Of a DNA stretch of 32,499 nt, positions 1 through 8,729 are shown piece after piece. The position numbers were made by a program, and so were the translations under genes. The notes beneath the pieces are model-generated. The model was not told where the DNA came from. It was given only the letters and a program-made list of their open reading frames with translations, and did not search any database. The stretch covers positions 1 to 32,499 of the forward strand of contig JAKACM010000050.1 in the NCBI GenBank assembly GCA_021821465.1, written 5' to 3'. Within the stretch, counting starts at the first letter, position 1. Each line of letters begins with the position of its first letter. The stretch is from Bacillota bacterium (GTDB lineage: Bacteria; Bacillota; Sulfobacillia; Sulfobacillales; Sulfobacillaceae).

Positions 1-51
1 GGCTCAGGCCCATCAGATTCCCGATTACTCGGGACACCCTGCCATTATTGC

Positions 52-306
52 CTACCGCACTTGAACGAGGAAACTGGCACGGGTTAGACTTTCACTAACA
101 AGAACTGCGACCTGCCGGTCGCACGGATGGTCCGAGCCTTGAGGCTCGGACCCCAAACGATTCAGATCATAGCGCCGATCCCCGCCGCGAGTTCGTGCAT
201 CCGGTAAGAGCCGTCCTTCTCGCTCCCATCGACGCAAGGTCGTGGGAGTGACCCCCAAAAATTGTGCAGCTTCGTGAATACTCACCAATTTTCGTTCCAT
301 ATCCAA
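52..306 (-). pseudogene. IS607-family serine resolvase/transposase TnpA, N-terminal remnant
   Basis: The first 50 residues form a MerR-like helix-turn-helix of the kind that starts IS607 TnpA: the protein begins near ERKLVSIHEAAQFLGV, followed by TTLRRWEREGRLLP and the wing GGDRRYDLNRL. In the family this DNA-binding head is followed by a serine-recombinase catalytic domain (YARVSS motif). Here the frame runs instead into about 30 unrelated residues and stops, so the catalytic domain is missing. The join coincides with a perfect hairpin at 129-152. No tnpB follows within the window, although the missing part could lie left of base 1. Read as a truncated, inactive fragment; the HTH assignment is firm, the junction mechanism is not known. 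Confidence 0.75.
129..152. repeat. Perfect 10-bp hairpin at the break point of the IS607 remnant
   Basis: GGTCCGAGCC, a 4-base TTGA loop, then GGCTCGGACC, fully complementary. It lies exactly where the TnpA-like reading frame stops resembling its family, so it may be the end of another element or a scar of insertion. No T-run follows on either strand, so a terminator is less likely. Confidence 0.5.
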
Positions 307-443
307 ATTTTATATTATCAAATAAGATTAGACAATATTTTAAGAAATTGTTTTAACCCCCCTCCGGGGCCCAGGAGCACTCAGCCCCAGAAAAGGGACG
401 TCTCTCCCGACCTTAACGGCACGACATATGTGGAGGTTGGACG

Positions 444-554
444 ATGATGGATACCTATCAAGATTCAGGCATTCTTAGGCAGTGCACTTTCAGACCGGAC
501 CGGATAAGGGAATATCATAAGCAACAGAAATCTCTTGGTGTCACAATTCGTTGA
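444..554 (+). CDS. Possible small protein, 36 aa, unknown
   Basis: An ATG-initiated frame of 36 codons begins with two consecutive ATG codons, 7 bases after a GGAGG motif (positions 432-436), and ends at TGA. It starts MMDTYQDSGILRQ and is fairly basic and charged toward the end (RPDRIREYHKQQKS). No family is recognised and no transmembrane segment is visible. It sits alone between the IS607 remnant and the convergent heme A synthase-like gene. The only support is the good ribosome binding site and spacing; it could equally be an accidental frame in IS-end sequence. Confidence 0.25.
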   Translation: MMDTYQDSGILRQCTFRPDRIREYHKQQKSLGVTIR

Positions 555-613
555 AAAAGAATTCTGTTAGAAAGCATGGCGAACGCACCAACGCATTTCC
601 GGCTTAAAGTTCC

Positions 614-1648
614 TTATTGAGGAGGTTCTGACAAGATTGGGGCGCGCTGCCAACTTCCCACGATCCCCACGCCCTCATCAAATCGTTCCCACCGCCCTAG
701 GAGATAATAGATCATCCAGGTTGTGCACCATGACAACCAAAGATAAATTGCTAGATCTCCGGCCACAGTCCGAGATTCAAAGCCGTTGACAAAGGGCGCA
801 AGTACCAGAGGCCACAATCCATATCCCCGGTCCTTGCCGATACGAGCATGATATCCAATCCAAAAAACGGCGACCAAGGCCAGCAAGACACCGGAAGAGA
901 GATAAATCGTCGTCAGGACCGGGTCCTGCCGTGGTGAATATGATAACCAGGCTCCTACATAAAGATACACCAGAGTTAAAAATCCCATGAAAAATAACAA
1001 TCGGGCAAATATCCCTCGGTCGATCTCAGTAGTCACCCGCGAATCCTTACCGAAAATTCTAATCACCATCAAAAGAGTGCCCTGGGCAACAAGACCGACA
1101 GGAGCCAGACAAGCCATAATGGCATCAGGCACATTCACCAAAACCCCGGCCGTACAGATGACGGTTTCAATGAGGAGCAAACTAAAAAGAAGCAATGTCA
1201 GGCGACGAAAGAGGGAGGATTGATGGCGTCTTTTATACGCGGTGAAGAGAAACATGGCTAAAAGGACAGCAAAGGCCAACGTGAGTACACGGTGAACATA
1301 TTCAATGATCACCGCTTCGTTGGTGAATGACGGAATGAGTGAACCTTGACACAAGGGCCAATTGGCTCCGCATCCCAACCCCGAGCCGGTATCATGATCT
1401 ATGAATCCCATAGCATTAACGGCCATGATCCCAACAAAGGTGATAAGGCCGATAATACCGAACCTCCTGACGGGTGAGGAGGCTTTGAGTAATCCCAGTT
1501 TCGTAATAACCACCCCTTCCAGTGTGTCCCGATCCGACATGTCTTGCCCATTTTCTATAACTTCGGTCTTTTTGAAATTCGCAACAGTCCTCTCCCCGAG
1601 AGGACAAGACATCTTCTTGAAAACGGCTCCTGTAGGGGCACTCGCCAT
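614..1648 (-). CDS. Divergent heme A synthase (CtaA/Cox15)-like membrane protein
   Basis: A 344-aa multi-pass membrane protein. The first half carries CtaA signatures: the extracytoplasmic loop TGSGLGCGANWPLCQG with its two cysteines, then EYVHRV, the E-x-x-H-R motif of the first heme site. CtaA oxidises heme O to heme A for cytochrome aa3 oxidases and normally has four conserved histidines. Here the later ligands are not evident: the helix near GLVAQGTLLMV has Gln where His is usual, and the second half shows no H-R or H-x-L helix, only YHARIG in a loop. Function as a true heme A synthase is therefore uncertain. The ATG at 1648 is preceded by AAGAGG; an internal ATG at 1540 would remove a 36-residue N-terminal extension. 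It is the last gene of the oxidoreductase operon, 24 bp after korC. Confidence 0.75.
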   Translation of the reverse strand: MASAPTGAVFKKMSCPLGERTVANFKKTEVIENGQDMSDRDTLEGVVITKLGLLKASSPVRRFGIIGLITFVGIMAVNAMGFIDHDTGSGLGCGANWPLCQGSLIPSFTNEAVIIEYVHRVLTLAFAVLLAMFLFTAYKRRHQSSLFRRLTLLLFSLLLIETVICTAGVLVNVPDAIMACLAPVGLVAQGTLLMVIRIFGKDSRVTTEIDRGIFARLLFFMGFLTLVYLYVGAWLSYSPRQDPVLTTIYLSSGVLLALVAVFWIGYHARIGKDRGYGLWPLVLAPFVNGFESRTVAGDLAIYLWLSWCTTWMIYYLLGRWERFDEGVGIVGSWQRAPILSEPPQ

Positions 1649-1672
1649 TTACGCCTCTTGCAATGCCTTGTG

Positions 1673-2233
1673 CTATCCTCTCACTGCACTATGGTGTATC
1701 AGATTCAAGCCGACTTCCAAGGCTCTTAAATTAATATCCCGAAATTCCGGCTTGACCCATTCCCGAATTGCGACGGCGACGCTGTCGGGTTGCGCAATGT
1801 GGGCCAATGCCGTCAATGCGCCGATGCCCACGATATTCGCAGTCATTTCATTATTCAAACTTCTTCCCGTGCGCCGAAGCGGTAAAAAGACTTCGCCCGG
1901 CAGTCTTTCTTCGACCGGAATTAAATCATCGATGACGGCCACGGCAGATGATGTCACACTGTGATGGTATTTCTGATAGGCTTCTAAGGACAGACACAAG
2001 AAGACATCCGCATCCACCACCTCCGGAAATGCAATCTCAAAGTGGGATACCACGACTTCCGACTTTGAGGAACCTAGGCGAGCCTCAGGACCGTAGCTTT
2101 GGGTATGCACCACAAAAAGCCCATCATACATTGCTGCTTGCGCAATAATAACCCCCCCTAAAATTATACCTTGTCCCCCTCGTCCCGACAGACGGATCCG
2201 GAGAGGATCAGGAGAAGAAAATTCATTATGCAT
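1673..2233 (-). CDS. korC: 2-oxoacid:ferredoxin oxidoreductase, gamma subunit
   Basis: A 186-aa subunit with the family opening IRLSGRGGQGIILGG near residues 13-27 and the conserved QSYGPEARLGSSKSEVVVS segment. This is the gamma domain that completes the alpha-beta-gamma enzymes, which convert 2-oxoacid plus CoA to acyl-CoA, CO2 and reduced ferredoxin (or the reverse, fixing CO2) in the cytoplasm. The ATG at 2233 was chosen over a longer frame because GGAGGG lies 7 bases upstream and it gives an 8-bp overlap with the end of korB, matching the korA/korB overlap. The size fits KorC (about 180-190 aa) and argues against a fused pyruvate-type enzyme. Substrate identity, 2-oxoglutarate versus another 2-oxoacid, cannot be settled from sequence. 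Confidence 0.9.
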   Translation of the reverse strand: MHNEFSSPDPLRIRLSGRGGQGIILGGVIIAQAAMYDGLFVVHTQSYGPEARLGSSKSEVVVSHFEIAFPEVVDADVFLCLSLEAYQKYHHSVTSSAVAVIDDLIPVEERLPGEVFLPLRRTGRSLNNEMTANIVGIGALTALAHIAQPDSVAVAIREWVKPEFRDINLRALEVGLNLIHHSAVRG

Positions 2234-3059
2234 GATAAGTCCCTCCTTGGGCCTGGCAGAGTTTTGCATATTCCTTGGTATATTCGGGACGAATTTCGTT
2301 GCGGAACACACCTAACGGCAGGTTCCCCACCATGTCTTCTTTGGTGAGAAGTGGAATCTCATCCGTGGCAACGGTGTGAGTGCGCTCATACTTTAATAAG
2401 TCCACCGCATCCCCTAAATGATTGAGACGACCGAAATACGTGGGACATTGGCTGAGGATTTCGACAACCGAAAAACCGGGATGGACAATAGCCTCACCGA
2501 TATAACGAGCCATGTCCTCGAAATCAAAAGTCGTGGTACGTGCCACATAAGTCGCCCCGGCAGCCAATGCCAATTCCACAGGATCGAACGCCGGTTCAAT
2601 ATTGCCGAAGGGAGAGGTTGTAGATGAAAATGCCAACGGTGTACTGGGAGCCACTTGTCCACCCGTCATGCCGTAGATACTGTTGTTATATAAGATGGCC
2701 GTCAAATCGATGTTTCGACGGGCAGCATGAACGAAATGGCCGGCGCCGATAGCCAAAGCATCACCGTCACCCATGGTAACAACTATGGTTAACTGGGGAT
2801 TGGCCAATTTTAGACCCGTAGCAAATGCCAACACCCGCCCATGAGTCGTATGCATCGCATTCGTGTTGAAATAAAATGGGGTTCGTCCTGAACAGCCGAT
2901 GCCTCCCAAAACCGCAATACCGGAAGGGTCCAACTGCAGTTGCCTAAACGATTCGGTAATAGCCCGAAAAATATTTCCGTGTCCGCATCCGGGACACCAG
3001 ACAGTGGGCATCATACCCTCACGCAGATAAGACGTCAGATCGTGTCCGATTCTAGGCAT
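2226..3059 (-). CDS. korB: 2-oxoacid:ferredoxin oxidoreductase, beta subunit (TPP and 4Fe-4S)
   Basis: A 277-aa beta subunit. WCPGCGHGNI (Cys22, Cys25), Cys56 in GGIGCSGR and Cys205 in SQCPTYFG give the four cysteines expected for one 4Fe-4S cluster. TMGDGDALAIG (about 96-105) followed by LYNNSIYGMTGGQ is the thiamine diphosphate and magnesium binding motif. This subunit holds the active site. The ATG at 3059 has AGGAGG upstream and overlaps the korA stop by 8 bp; a longer frame to 3131 lies inside korA and is unlikely to be used. Its 3' end overlaps korC by 8 bp, so the three subunits are probably translationally coupled. Confidence 0.92.
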   Translation of the reverse strand: MPRIGHDLTSYLREGMMPTVWCPGCGHGNIFRAITESFRQLQLDPSGIAVLGGIGCSGRTPFYFNTNAMHTTHGRVLAFATGLKLANPQLTIVVTMGDGDALAIGAGHFVHAARRNIDLTAILYNNSIYGMTGGQVAPSTPLAFSSTTSPFGNIEPAFDPVELALAAGATYVARTTTFDFEDMARYIGEAIVHPGFSVVEILSQCPTYFGRLNHLGDAVDLLKYERTHTVATDEIPLLTKEDMVGNLPLGVFRNEIRPEYTKEYAKLCQAQGGTYHA

Positions 3060-4203
3060 CACGTTTTCCTCCTCGCATGACGTGAGATATGGCAACGTTT
3101 TGATGAGCCAAACGGCCGACGGTTTCGGCAATTTCTTCAGGCCGGAATAATTCGCCGTCTGCCCGACCCATAGAGAATACCGGAGCCAGGCCGGCCACAG
3201 CGGCTTTAAGGGGCAGAACCAGTTGTCCCAGATTTAATTCTGGCATTAGAATTCCTTCAACGGACTGAGCAAGCTCATAGATGGTCTGTTCGGGAAACGG
3301 CCAGAGGGTAATGAGTTCCAAAAGGCCGATTTGAATTCCTGATTCTCTGAGAACATTGATTGCGGCACGGGCCGCTCGCGCGGTTATGCCATAGGCAACA
3401 ATGGCCCATTTAGCATCATCCAACTGATAGCGGCGATAGTGTACAATCCGTTTATAATCCCTTTCGACTTCCGCTATTTGACCGCGAATAATCGCTTCGG
3501 CTTGACGGCCGACGGCACCTCGGGTCATCCCGTACTCATCGTGGGAGAGCCCACTGACAATAGTCCTGGTATTGTTCGTAAAGGGTCTAAAGGGATGGGA
3601 GCCGAAGGGAGGCTGGTTGTCTATAGCCGTCTGGGTCTGTCTGATAAGAGGACCTTCTACAGCCGGCAACTCGACGTTTTCCCGCATATGGGACAAAACA
3701 GCGTCCAGTAAAACAATAACGGGAAGCCGATAATCTTGTGCCCAGACGAAAGCCGAACGGGTGACATCAAACACATCTTTAACCGAAGAAGCAGTCAGCA
3801 CAATGCTTGCTCTGTCACCATGAGTACCCCATCGCGCTTGCATCACATCACCCTGGGCAGGCATAGTGGGCTGTCCGGTGGAGGGCCCCACACGTTGCGA
3901 ATCGACCACAACACAAGGAGTTTGAGTCATAGCGGCATAACCGATGTGTTCTTGCATCAGAGAAAACCCCGGTCCTGAGGTTGCCGTCATAGCTCGCATG
4001 CCACCCCATGCCGCACCGATTACAGCGCCTAAGGCGGCCAACTCGTCTTCCATTTGAATGAAGACCCCACCTCGCGACGGGAGAATTCGCGCCATTTGTT
4101 CCATAATTTCCGTTGCCGGGGTGATCGGATACCCAGCATAAAAATCCAAACCACCAGCCAAAGCTCCCATAACCACCGCTTCGTTCCCTTGCACGAGTTT
4201 CAT
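3052..4203 (-). CDS. korA: 2-oxoacid:ferredoxin oxidoreductase, alpha subunit
   Basis: A 383-aa alpha subunit with the hallmark GYPITPATEIMEQ at residues 24-36, the segment MEDELAALGAVIGAAWGG and TATSGPGFSLMQE, all typical of the pyrimidine-binding domain of KorA/PorA enzymes. A C-terminal transketolase-like domain follows (EGILMPELNLGQL). It lacks a fused gamma domain, which is separate here (korC). The ATG is preceded by AGGAGG at good spacing. It lies 25 bp after the GltD-like gene, so the two are almost surely cotranscribed. The short form with separate gamma and the YPITP motif fit 2-oxoglutarate-type enzymes best; other 2-oxoacids are possible. Confidence 0.92.
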   Translation of the reverse strand: MKLVQGNEAVVMGALAGGLDFYAGYPITPATEIMEQMARILPSRGGVFIQMEDELAALGAVIGAAWGGMRAMTATSGPGFSLMQEHIGYAAMTQTPCVVVDSQRVGPSTGQPTMPAQGDVMQARWGTHGDRASIVLTASSVKDVFDVTRSAFVWAQDYRLPVIVLLDAVLSHMRENVELPAVEGPLIRQTQTAIDNQPPFGSHPFRPFTNNTRTIVSGLSHDEYGMTRGAVGRQAEAIIRGQIAEVERDYKRIVHYRRYQLDDAKWAIVAYGITARAARAAINVLRESGIQIGLLELITLWPFPEQTIYELAQSVEGILMPELNLGQLVLPLKAAVAGLAPVFSMGRADGELFRPEEIAETVGRLAHQNVAISHVMRGGKRDA

Positions 4204-4228
4204 AACACACCCCTCCTTCTCTTTAGCG

Positions 4229-5944
4229 TCAGTGAATCGACTCCGACTTTTGCCCGCTTTCTCCGACTTTAATGGCAGTCGGCGGTGGCATTTCCGGAAT
4301 ATTTAACGAAAAGACGAAGTCGGGGCAAAACACGGCACACAGGCCGCAAGCGATGCATCCGGAGATATCCTTGACATAAATCAATTGGTTATCGTCCAAG
4401 GCTAAAATTGATGTCGGACAGTAGTCGACGCAAATATTGCAACCTTTACACCACCCGCGATTGACACTCAGTGTCGCATCATCGCGTGCCGCATATACCG
4501 TGAGCGGTGATACCGACCGAGGAATTGTCTGGTTGTCGGGTTCTTCCCCGAGCGTTTTTTCCAAGAACTGTTGAATTCCGGCAGCGGCAATCTTTCCTTC
4601 CCGTACAGCTTGGACGACAGTAGTGCCTCCGTTAACTGCATCTCCACCGGCAAAGAACTTGGGGTGAGCCGTCTGTCCGGTTCGAGGATCAACCTGAATG
4701 CGTTTGCCGGACATCGTCAACTCCGGAATCCACTGGAGCCATTCCCGACGCGGTTGTTGTCCTGCGGCCAACACAGCAGTATCGACGTCCATCTCGAACT
4801 CACTGCCTTCAATGGGCGTCGGATAAAGGCGGCCACTCTCGTCTGGAGACTCGAGACGAGCATAACGGCATTCAATGGACGTTAAGGATTCACGGCCCAA
4901 GAAGCGTACCGGGACCGTCAGCCACAGAAACCGGATTCCTTCTCGCTTCGCGGCCTCGACTTCGGCTCGGTAAGCCGGCATCTCTTTTTCCGTACGGCGA
5001 TAGATGATGGTAACTTCCGAGGCTCCCATCCTCACAGATTCCCGAGCCACATCAATGGCCGTGTTACCACCACCAATAACGGCCACCCTGTTTCCGACGG
5101 GAGGAATGTGTGCACTCTTGATTTGTTCGATAAACCGCAATGACGGCCACACGCCGCGGAGCTGGTCTTGAGGATATCCCGCGTTAATGTCCTCTCCCAA
5201 TCCCATGCTCAAAAAAACAGCATCGGCATTTTTTTCGACGGCCATCAGATCTTCTTTGCTTGCAATCGGCGAATTGAATCGGAATGCTACCCCCAACCGG
5301 GTAATGCGAGCCATTTCTTCGGTTAAAGGGGTTTTCATCAAACGATAAGGAGCAATAGCAAAACGAGCCAAGCCCCCGGGCTCACCCCGGGCTTCATAAA
5401 CCGTTACCTGGTAGCCTTGCTCGGCCAATACACCGGCACAGGTCATACCTGCCGGCCCTGCCCCGATGACAGCCACACGCTCGGATTTTGGTTGCGGCAC
5501 AGACACAGTTCTCCCTTGCTCCTTGTCCAACAGAACTTTATCGGTAGCGTAACGCTGAAGGCGACCGATGCTCACGGGCCTTCTCCCAGCTTCTTTAAGC
5601 ACACAAGCCCCTTCGCACAGCTCTTCAGTGGGGCACACTCTGGCACAGCTGCCGCCTAAGGGGTTTTCCTTCAGAATGATTTCACCCGCCCCTAGGGAGT
5701 CCCTTAAGGCCAGGGCTTGGATAAATCCGGGTACGTCGATGTTTGCCGGACATGCCACAGTACAAGGTGCCGGAGCGTTTAAACTTCCGCATTCAAGACA
5801 TCGCAAGGACTCCGAGTAGGCCGCATCAGGACTCAGTACGGGCTGAAGCTCCTCGAATAGCGGATTGGAAGCAGACGACGCACTGTGGCGAGAAGCTATC
5901 AGAGGGGCAGACAACGAGAACCATGTATCGCGGTAATCCTTCAT
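4229..5944 (-). CDS. GltD-like FAD/NAD(P) oxidoreductase with C-terminal 2x[4Fe-4S] ferredoxin domain
   Basis: A 571-aa protein in three parts. The N-terminus (about 45-125) is the glutamate-synthase small-subunit-type FeS domain with CLECGS, CTVACP, CARVCP and CEGAC. The middle has an FAD site, VAVIGAGPAGMTCAG near 158-172, and a second Rossmann motif, VAVIGGGNTAIDVARES, for NAD(P)H. The last 75 residues are a bacterial-type ferredoxin with CKGCNICVDYCP and CIACGLCAVFCP. No glutamate synthase large subunit is nearby. Directly upstream of korABC, it most likely passes electrons between the ferredoxin/KorABC side and NAD(P)H. That role is inferred from domains and position; relatives of this fold also include ferredoxin:NADP oxidoreductases such as NfnB. 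ATG at 5944 follows AGGAGAG. Confidence 0.88.
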   Translation of the reverse strand: MKDYRDTWFSLSAPLIASRHSASSASNPLFEELQPVLSPDAAYSESLRCLECGSLNAPAPCTVACPANIDVPGFIQALALRDSLGAGEIILKENPLGGSCARVCPTEELCEGACVLKEAGRRPVSIGRLQRYATDKVLLDKEQGRTVSVPQPKSERVAVIGAGPAGMTCAGVLAEQGYQVTVYEARGEPGGLARFAIAPYRLMKTPLTEEMARITRLGVAFRFNSPIASKEDLMAVEKNADAVFLSMGLGEDINAGYPQDQLRGVWPSLRFIEQIKSAHIPPVGNRVAVIGGGNTAIDVARESVRMGASEVTIIYRRTEKEMPAYRAEVEAAKREGIRFLWLTVPVRFLGRESLTSIECRYARLESPDESGRLYPTPIEGSEFEMDVDTAVLAAGQQPRREWLQWIPELTMSGKRIQVDPRTGQTAHPKFFAGGDAVNGGTTVVQAVREGKIAAAGIQQFLEKTLGEEPDNQTIPRSVSPLTVYAARDDATLSVNRGWCKGCNICVDYCPTSILALDDNQLIYVKDISGCIACGLCAVFCPDFVFSLNIPEMPPPTAIKVGESGQKSESIH

Positions 5945-6078
5945 AGAAAGTCGCTCTCCTTCCTAGCGTCTTTATTTTTATAATTTCATGATAATTACAT
6001 CTAGGGCCAAATGGGCCCAATGTGGAGGGCAAATGACCGACTTGTACCGTTGCCTCGGGATATGCGCAACCGTTCGAA

Positions 6079-6107
6079 TTGACATGTGTCAAGACAGATG
6101 GTATAAG
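6079..6107 (+). promoter_or_regulatory. Sigma-A-type promoter of the NCS1 permease, with inverted repeat on the -35 box
   Basis: TTGACA (6079-6084), a 17-bp spacer and TATAAG (6102-6107) form a near-consensus promoter. The predicted start near 6114 leaves only about 15 bases before the GTG start codon, enough for the GGAGG site. The -35 box is embedded in TGACA-TG-TGTCA (6080-6091), a small inverted repeat that could be an operator. Confidence 0.7.
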
Positions 6108-6128
6108 AAACCGAATGGAGGCGATCTT

Positions 6129-7448
6129 GTGGCACAAAAGGCACTGATTGAGCCCTTGGGAATCGAATGGGTACCTCCCGGGAAGCGGCACGGCACCCCT
6201 TCCCAACTCTTTTCCCTGTGGTTTTCAGCCAATTTAGGCATGCCGGCCTGGTTGGTAGGTGTCTTAGGTCCAATCTTAGGGTTGGACTTAATCCAAACGA
6301 TCATAGCTATTGTTCTTGGCAATATTATCGCGTCTCTTCTGGTCGGATTGACCGCTAAAACCGGCTGCGGACAGGGGTTGGCCCAATTGCCTCTAAGCCG
6401 CAGTATTTTCGGCCGACGAGGCAATTATTTGCCTGCGTTTCTTAACACGTTGTCAGCCATCGGTTGGTATACGGTTAACACCGCCGTCGGAGGGGAAGCA
6501 CTGGCGCATCTTTTCGACTGGCCTTTAGGCTTGGGACTCTTGATCGTGGCCGTTGGTCAAATTGTCTTAGGTTATCTTGGTTATGATGTGATTCATCGTT
6601 TTGAACACATCATGGTATATGTGCAAGGACTCTTATTTGTCCTAATGAGTTACGAGGCTGTGAGCCATTTGTCGTATCTTCCCCATGCGCATGCCGGTTC
6701 TTATGGAATGTTTTTGTTGGAACTGGCTGCCGTGGTGTCGTATTCTTTTAGCTGGGCTCCTTATGCCTCGGATTACGGCCGCTATCTCCCCGAAAACACG
6801 CGTCCCCGCCAAGTATTTTGGTCGACATTTTGGGGAACTTTTACGGGAACCATATGGGTGGAATTGGTAGGGGGAGTTGTAGGTGCATTAGGTTGGGGAA
6901 ACTTAAGCCCTGTCGGAATGGTACAACATTTAATGGGAGCTTTAACCGATTTTGCTTTGGTCGCAATTGTTTTCGGCACCATCACGGCCGATGCCGTTAA
7001 CGGCTATACCGCGACATTGTCGTTTCTGACCCTTGACATTCCCCTTCACCGAACCTATGCCGCCGTGGTTCTCGGAATGCTGGGCTGGTTATTAGCATGG
7101 GTGGCAAATGCCCATTTTTTGGCTGACTATGAGAATTTTCTGTTGCTTTTGAGTTACTGGGTGGCTCCGTGGATAGGCATTGTATTGGTTGCAGACGGTT
7201 TCGGGATCATTAACAAGGATCAAGCCCTTCGAGCCTCCGGTGTAAATTGGGCCGCGGTATCGGCTTTTATCATCGGAGTTCTGGCCGTCATACCTTTCAT
7301 GTCGACTACGTGGTTTGAGGGTCCGGTAGCAAAGATACTGGATAATGGTGATACCGGCTATTATATCGGTATTCTTGTCGGATCCGTGGCCTATCGCCTG
7401 TTATTGCGAATAAAACGACGTCGAATGTCTTCTCAAGCGTTATCTTGA
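6129..7448 (+). CDS. NCS1-family permease (purine-cytosine type transporter)
   Basis: A 439-aa integral membrane protein with about twelve hydrophobic helices. Family features visible are the N-terminal lead-in IEPLGIEWVPPGKRHGTP, LWFSANLGMPAWLVG in helix 1, GQGLAQLPLSRSIFGRRGN (the loop after helix 2) and APYASDYGRYLPENT. These fit the NCS1 nucleobase:cation symporters, which import cytosine, purines, allantoin or related compounds; the substrate cannot be told. GTG at 6129 was chosen because GGAGG lies 7 bases upstream and the strong promoter lies at 6079-6107; the open frame continues 47 codons further upstream through that promoter and is rejected. Divergent from the oxidoreductase operon and apparently unrelated to sulfur oxidation. 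Confidence 0.88.
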   Translation: MAQKALIEPLGIEWVPPGKRHGTPSQLFSLWFSANLGMPAWLVGVLGPILGLDLIQTIIAIVLGNIIASLLVGLTAKTGCGQGLAQLPLSRSIFGRRGNYLPAFLNTLSAIGWYTVNTAVGGEALAHLFDWPLGLGLLIVAVGQIVLGYLGYDVIHRFEHIMVYVQGLLFVLMSYEAVSHLSYLPHAHAGSYGMFLLELAAVVSYSFSWAPYASDYGRYLPENTRPRQVFWSTFWGTFTGTIWVELVGGVVGALGWGNLSPVGMVQHLMGALTDFALVAIVFGTITADAVNGYTATLSFLTLDIPLHRTYAAVVLGMLGWLLAWVANAHFLADYENFLLLLSYWVAPWIGIVLVADGFGIINKDQALRASGVNWAAVSAFIIGVLAVIPFMSTTWFEGPVAKILDNGDTGYYIGILVGSVAYRLLLRIKRRRMSSQALS

Positions 7449-7466
7449 TGGGTCAACTCTAGATTT

Positions 7467-7496
7467 GACACTCCCCTCCCCAGGGAGGGGAGTGTC
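7467..7496. terminator. Strong 14-bp hairpin between the permease gene and the tnpB remnant
   Basis: GACACTCCCCTCCC at 7467-7480 pairs perfectly with GGGAGGGGAGTGTC at 7483-7496. It begins 19 bases after the permease stop and 14 bases after the minus-strand tnpB stop. No T-run follows, so it may act as a structural end of the IS (IS200/IS605 ends carry subterminal hairpins) as much as a terminator. Confidence 0.55.
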
Positions 7497-7509
7497 GCGA
7501 GGAACTAAT

Positions 7510-8712
7510 CTAATAAGTCAGCTTTACTCGCAAAGGGTTTGCCAGAAGCCGCCTAGCCATTCGTTCTCCATCGGAGAATCTATGGTTACTTTTGCGCAGA
7601 ATGATTGCGGCTCCGTTCACGTCAGCATTCAACATTCTGCTCCTTGCCAGCGCGATATCGCCCACGTTTACCACTCAAGTTAACTTCTTGATGGGGGCCG
7701 TTCCGGATAAGAATATCATCATCGTCCAGAAAACTCGCTTTCGATGTGTACGTTCCTGATGAATATACTGCAAACCGTAACTGGTTGCGGAGTGGCCCAT
7801 GTGGGATCTGTACGAAGTTTTGATTGTTCCGCGCGCCAATGTTGAGCTCACGTTCCCCATCAGGATTGTAGCCCACTATGATAGTCCCAATCTCGTGACT
7901 AAGGCAGTAGTTCACGATATACCGAGCTGATTTCATCATGTCGTCATGGACTTGATGGGTGCTATTCACCGTCAATCTTGCCATCTGCTCAGACCGAGGT
8001 AACTTTTAGAGATCAAGGATCGATTGCAATTTTGCCATTCGTACCTGGTACTGAGGGTGAAGGAATTTAAGTTTCTTTCCGTCGACGATGACCGACGACC
8101 CATCGGTACCATTGGCCCACGGAGCCAGGTTGTCTAATTCCAGGTCAATCGCAAGTCCCTTATCTGGCGACAGAGTCGGGTGCACTTAGTCTGACGCTTC
8201 GTAGACGAATTGCACCTGCAAGAACTGTGTTTTCTCCATCGGAATGCTGCGTATTTCTTTGACCGTCTGGCCCTCCAACCGCGAAGGAAACGGAACGCGG
8301 ATTCTTTCCCCGTCGGGATGCAACCGTTGAAATGCCCGAACACGGGGACTTTAAACCGTTCTTAATCACGATGGCATTTGGTCGACAAGATGAGGGGAAC
8401 GTAGGCATTCTTCTCCAGATAGTGCGGAATCCGCACATCATGGAGATGATACTCGCCTGGCTTCGCTTTCTTGCGAAGGTTAAAAAATGAGCGGAAAGAT
8501 CGATCAACGACCTTAAGAATTTGCTGGTTACACCTGCTTGAAGTGCAGCATCGTTTGCGTTATCCTTCCCGGCTGGGTAATTCGATTCGTCACGCAGAAA
8601 ACGACCTTCCGCAAAAATACCGGCACATTTCACGCAAGGCTGCGTAGTCCCTTTTGTTGAGTCCCTTGACTTGGTTACTCTGTGTCAAGTACACCGCGCC
8701 GTGTGCCGTCAC
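7510..8712 (-). pseudogene. tnpB: Decayed tnpB (RNA-guided endonuclease of an IS200/IS605-type element)
   Basis: About 400 codons in the TnpB size range, readable only by switching frames several times. From the GTG near 8712 it reads VTAHGAVYLTQ, then VKGLNKRDYAALREMCR; a frameshift near 8600 is followed by LRDESNYPAGKDNAND and ALQAGVTSKFL. The C-terminal part has HEIGTIIVGYNPD (first RuvC aspartate), YTSKASFLDDDD, and in another frame NADVNGAAIILRKS (last RuvC aspartate), ending at 7510. The segment that should hold the catalytic glutamate and most of the zinc finger is deleted or scrambled. No full-length protein can be made. Its promoter survives at 9242-9269 but is now separated from the gene by the 507-bp insertion. 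Confidence 0.85.
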
Positions 8713-8722
8713 CGTCTTTCTA

Positions 8723-8729
8723 TATGATT
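8723..8729. repeat. Left copy of 7-bp target site duplication
   Basis: TATGATT abuts the left end of the 507-bp element; the identical TATGATT lies at 9237-9243 directly after its right end. Confidence 0.85.

Noticed and set aside
48..80. Resemblance to the CRISPR repeat (CCTACC and GAGGAA)
   Set aside because: Only two short words agree and the spacing differs; no second copy nearby.
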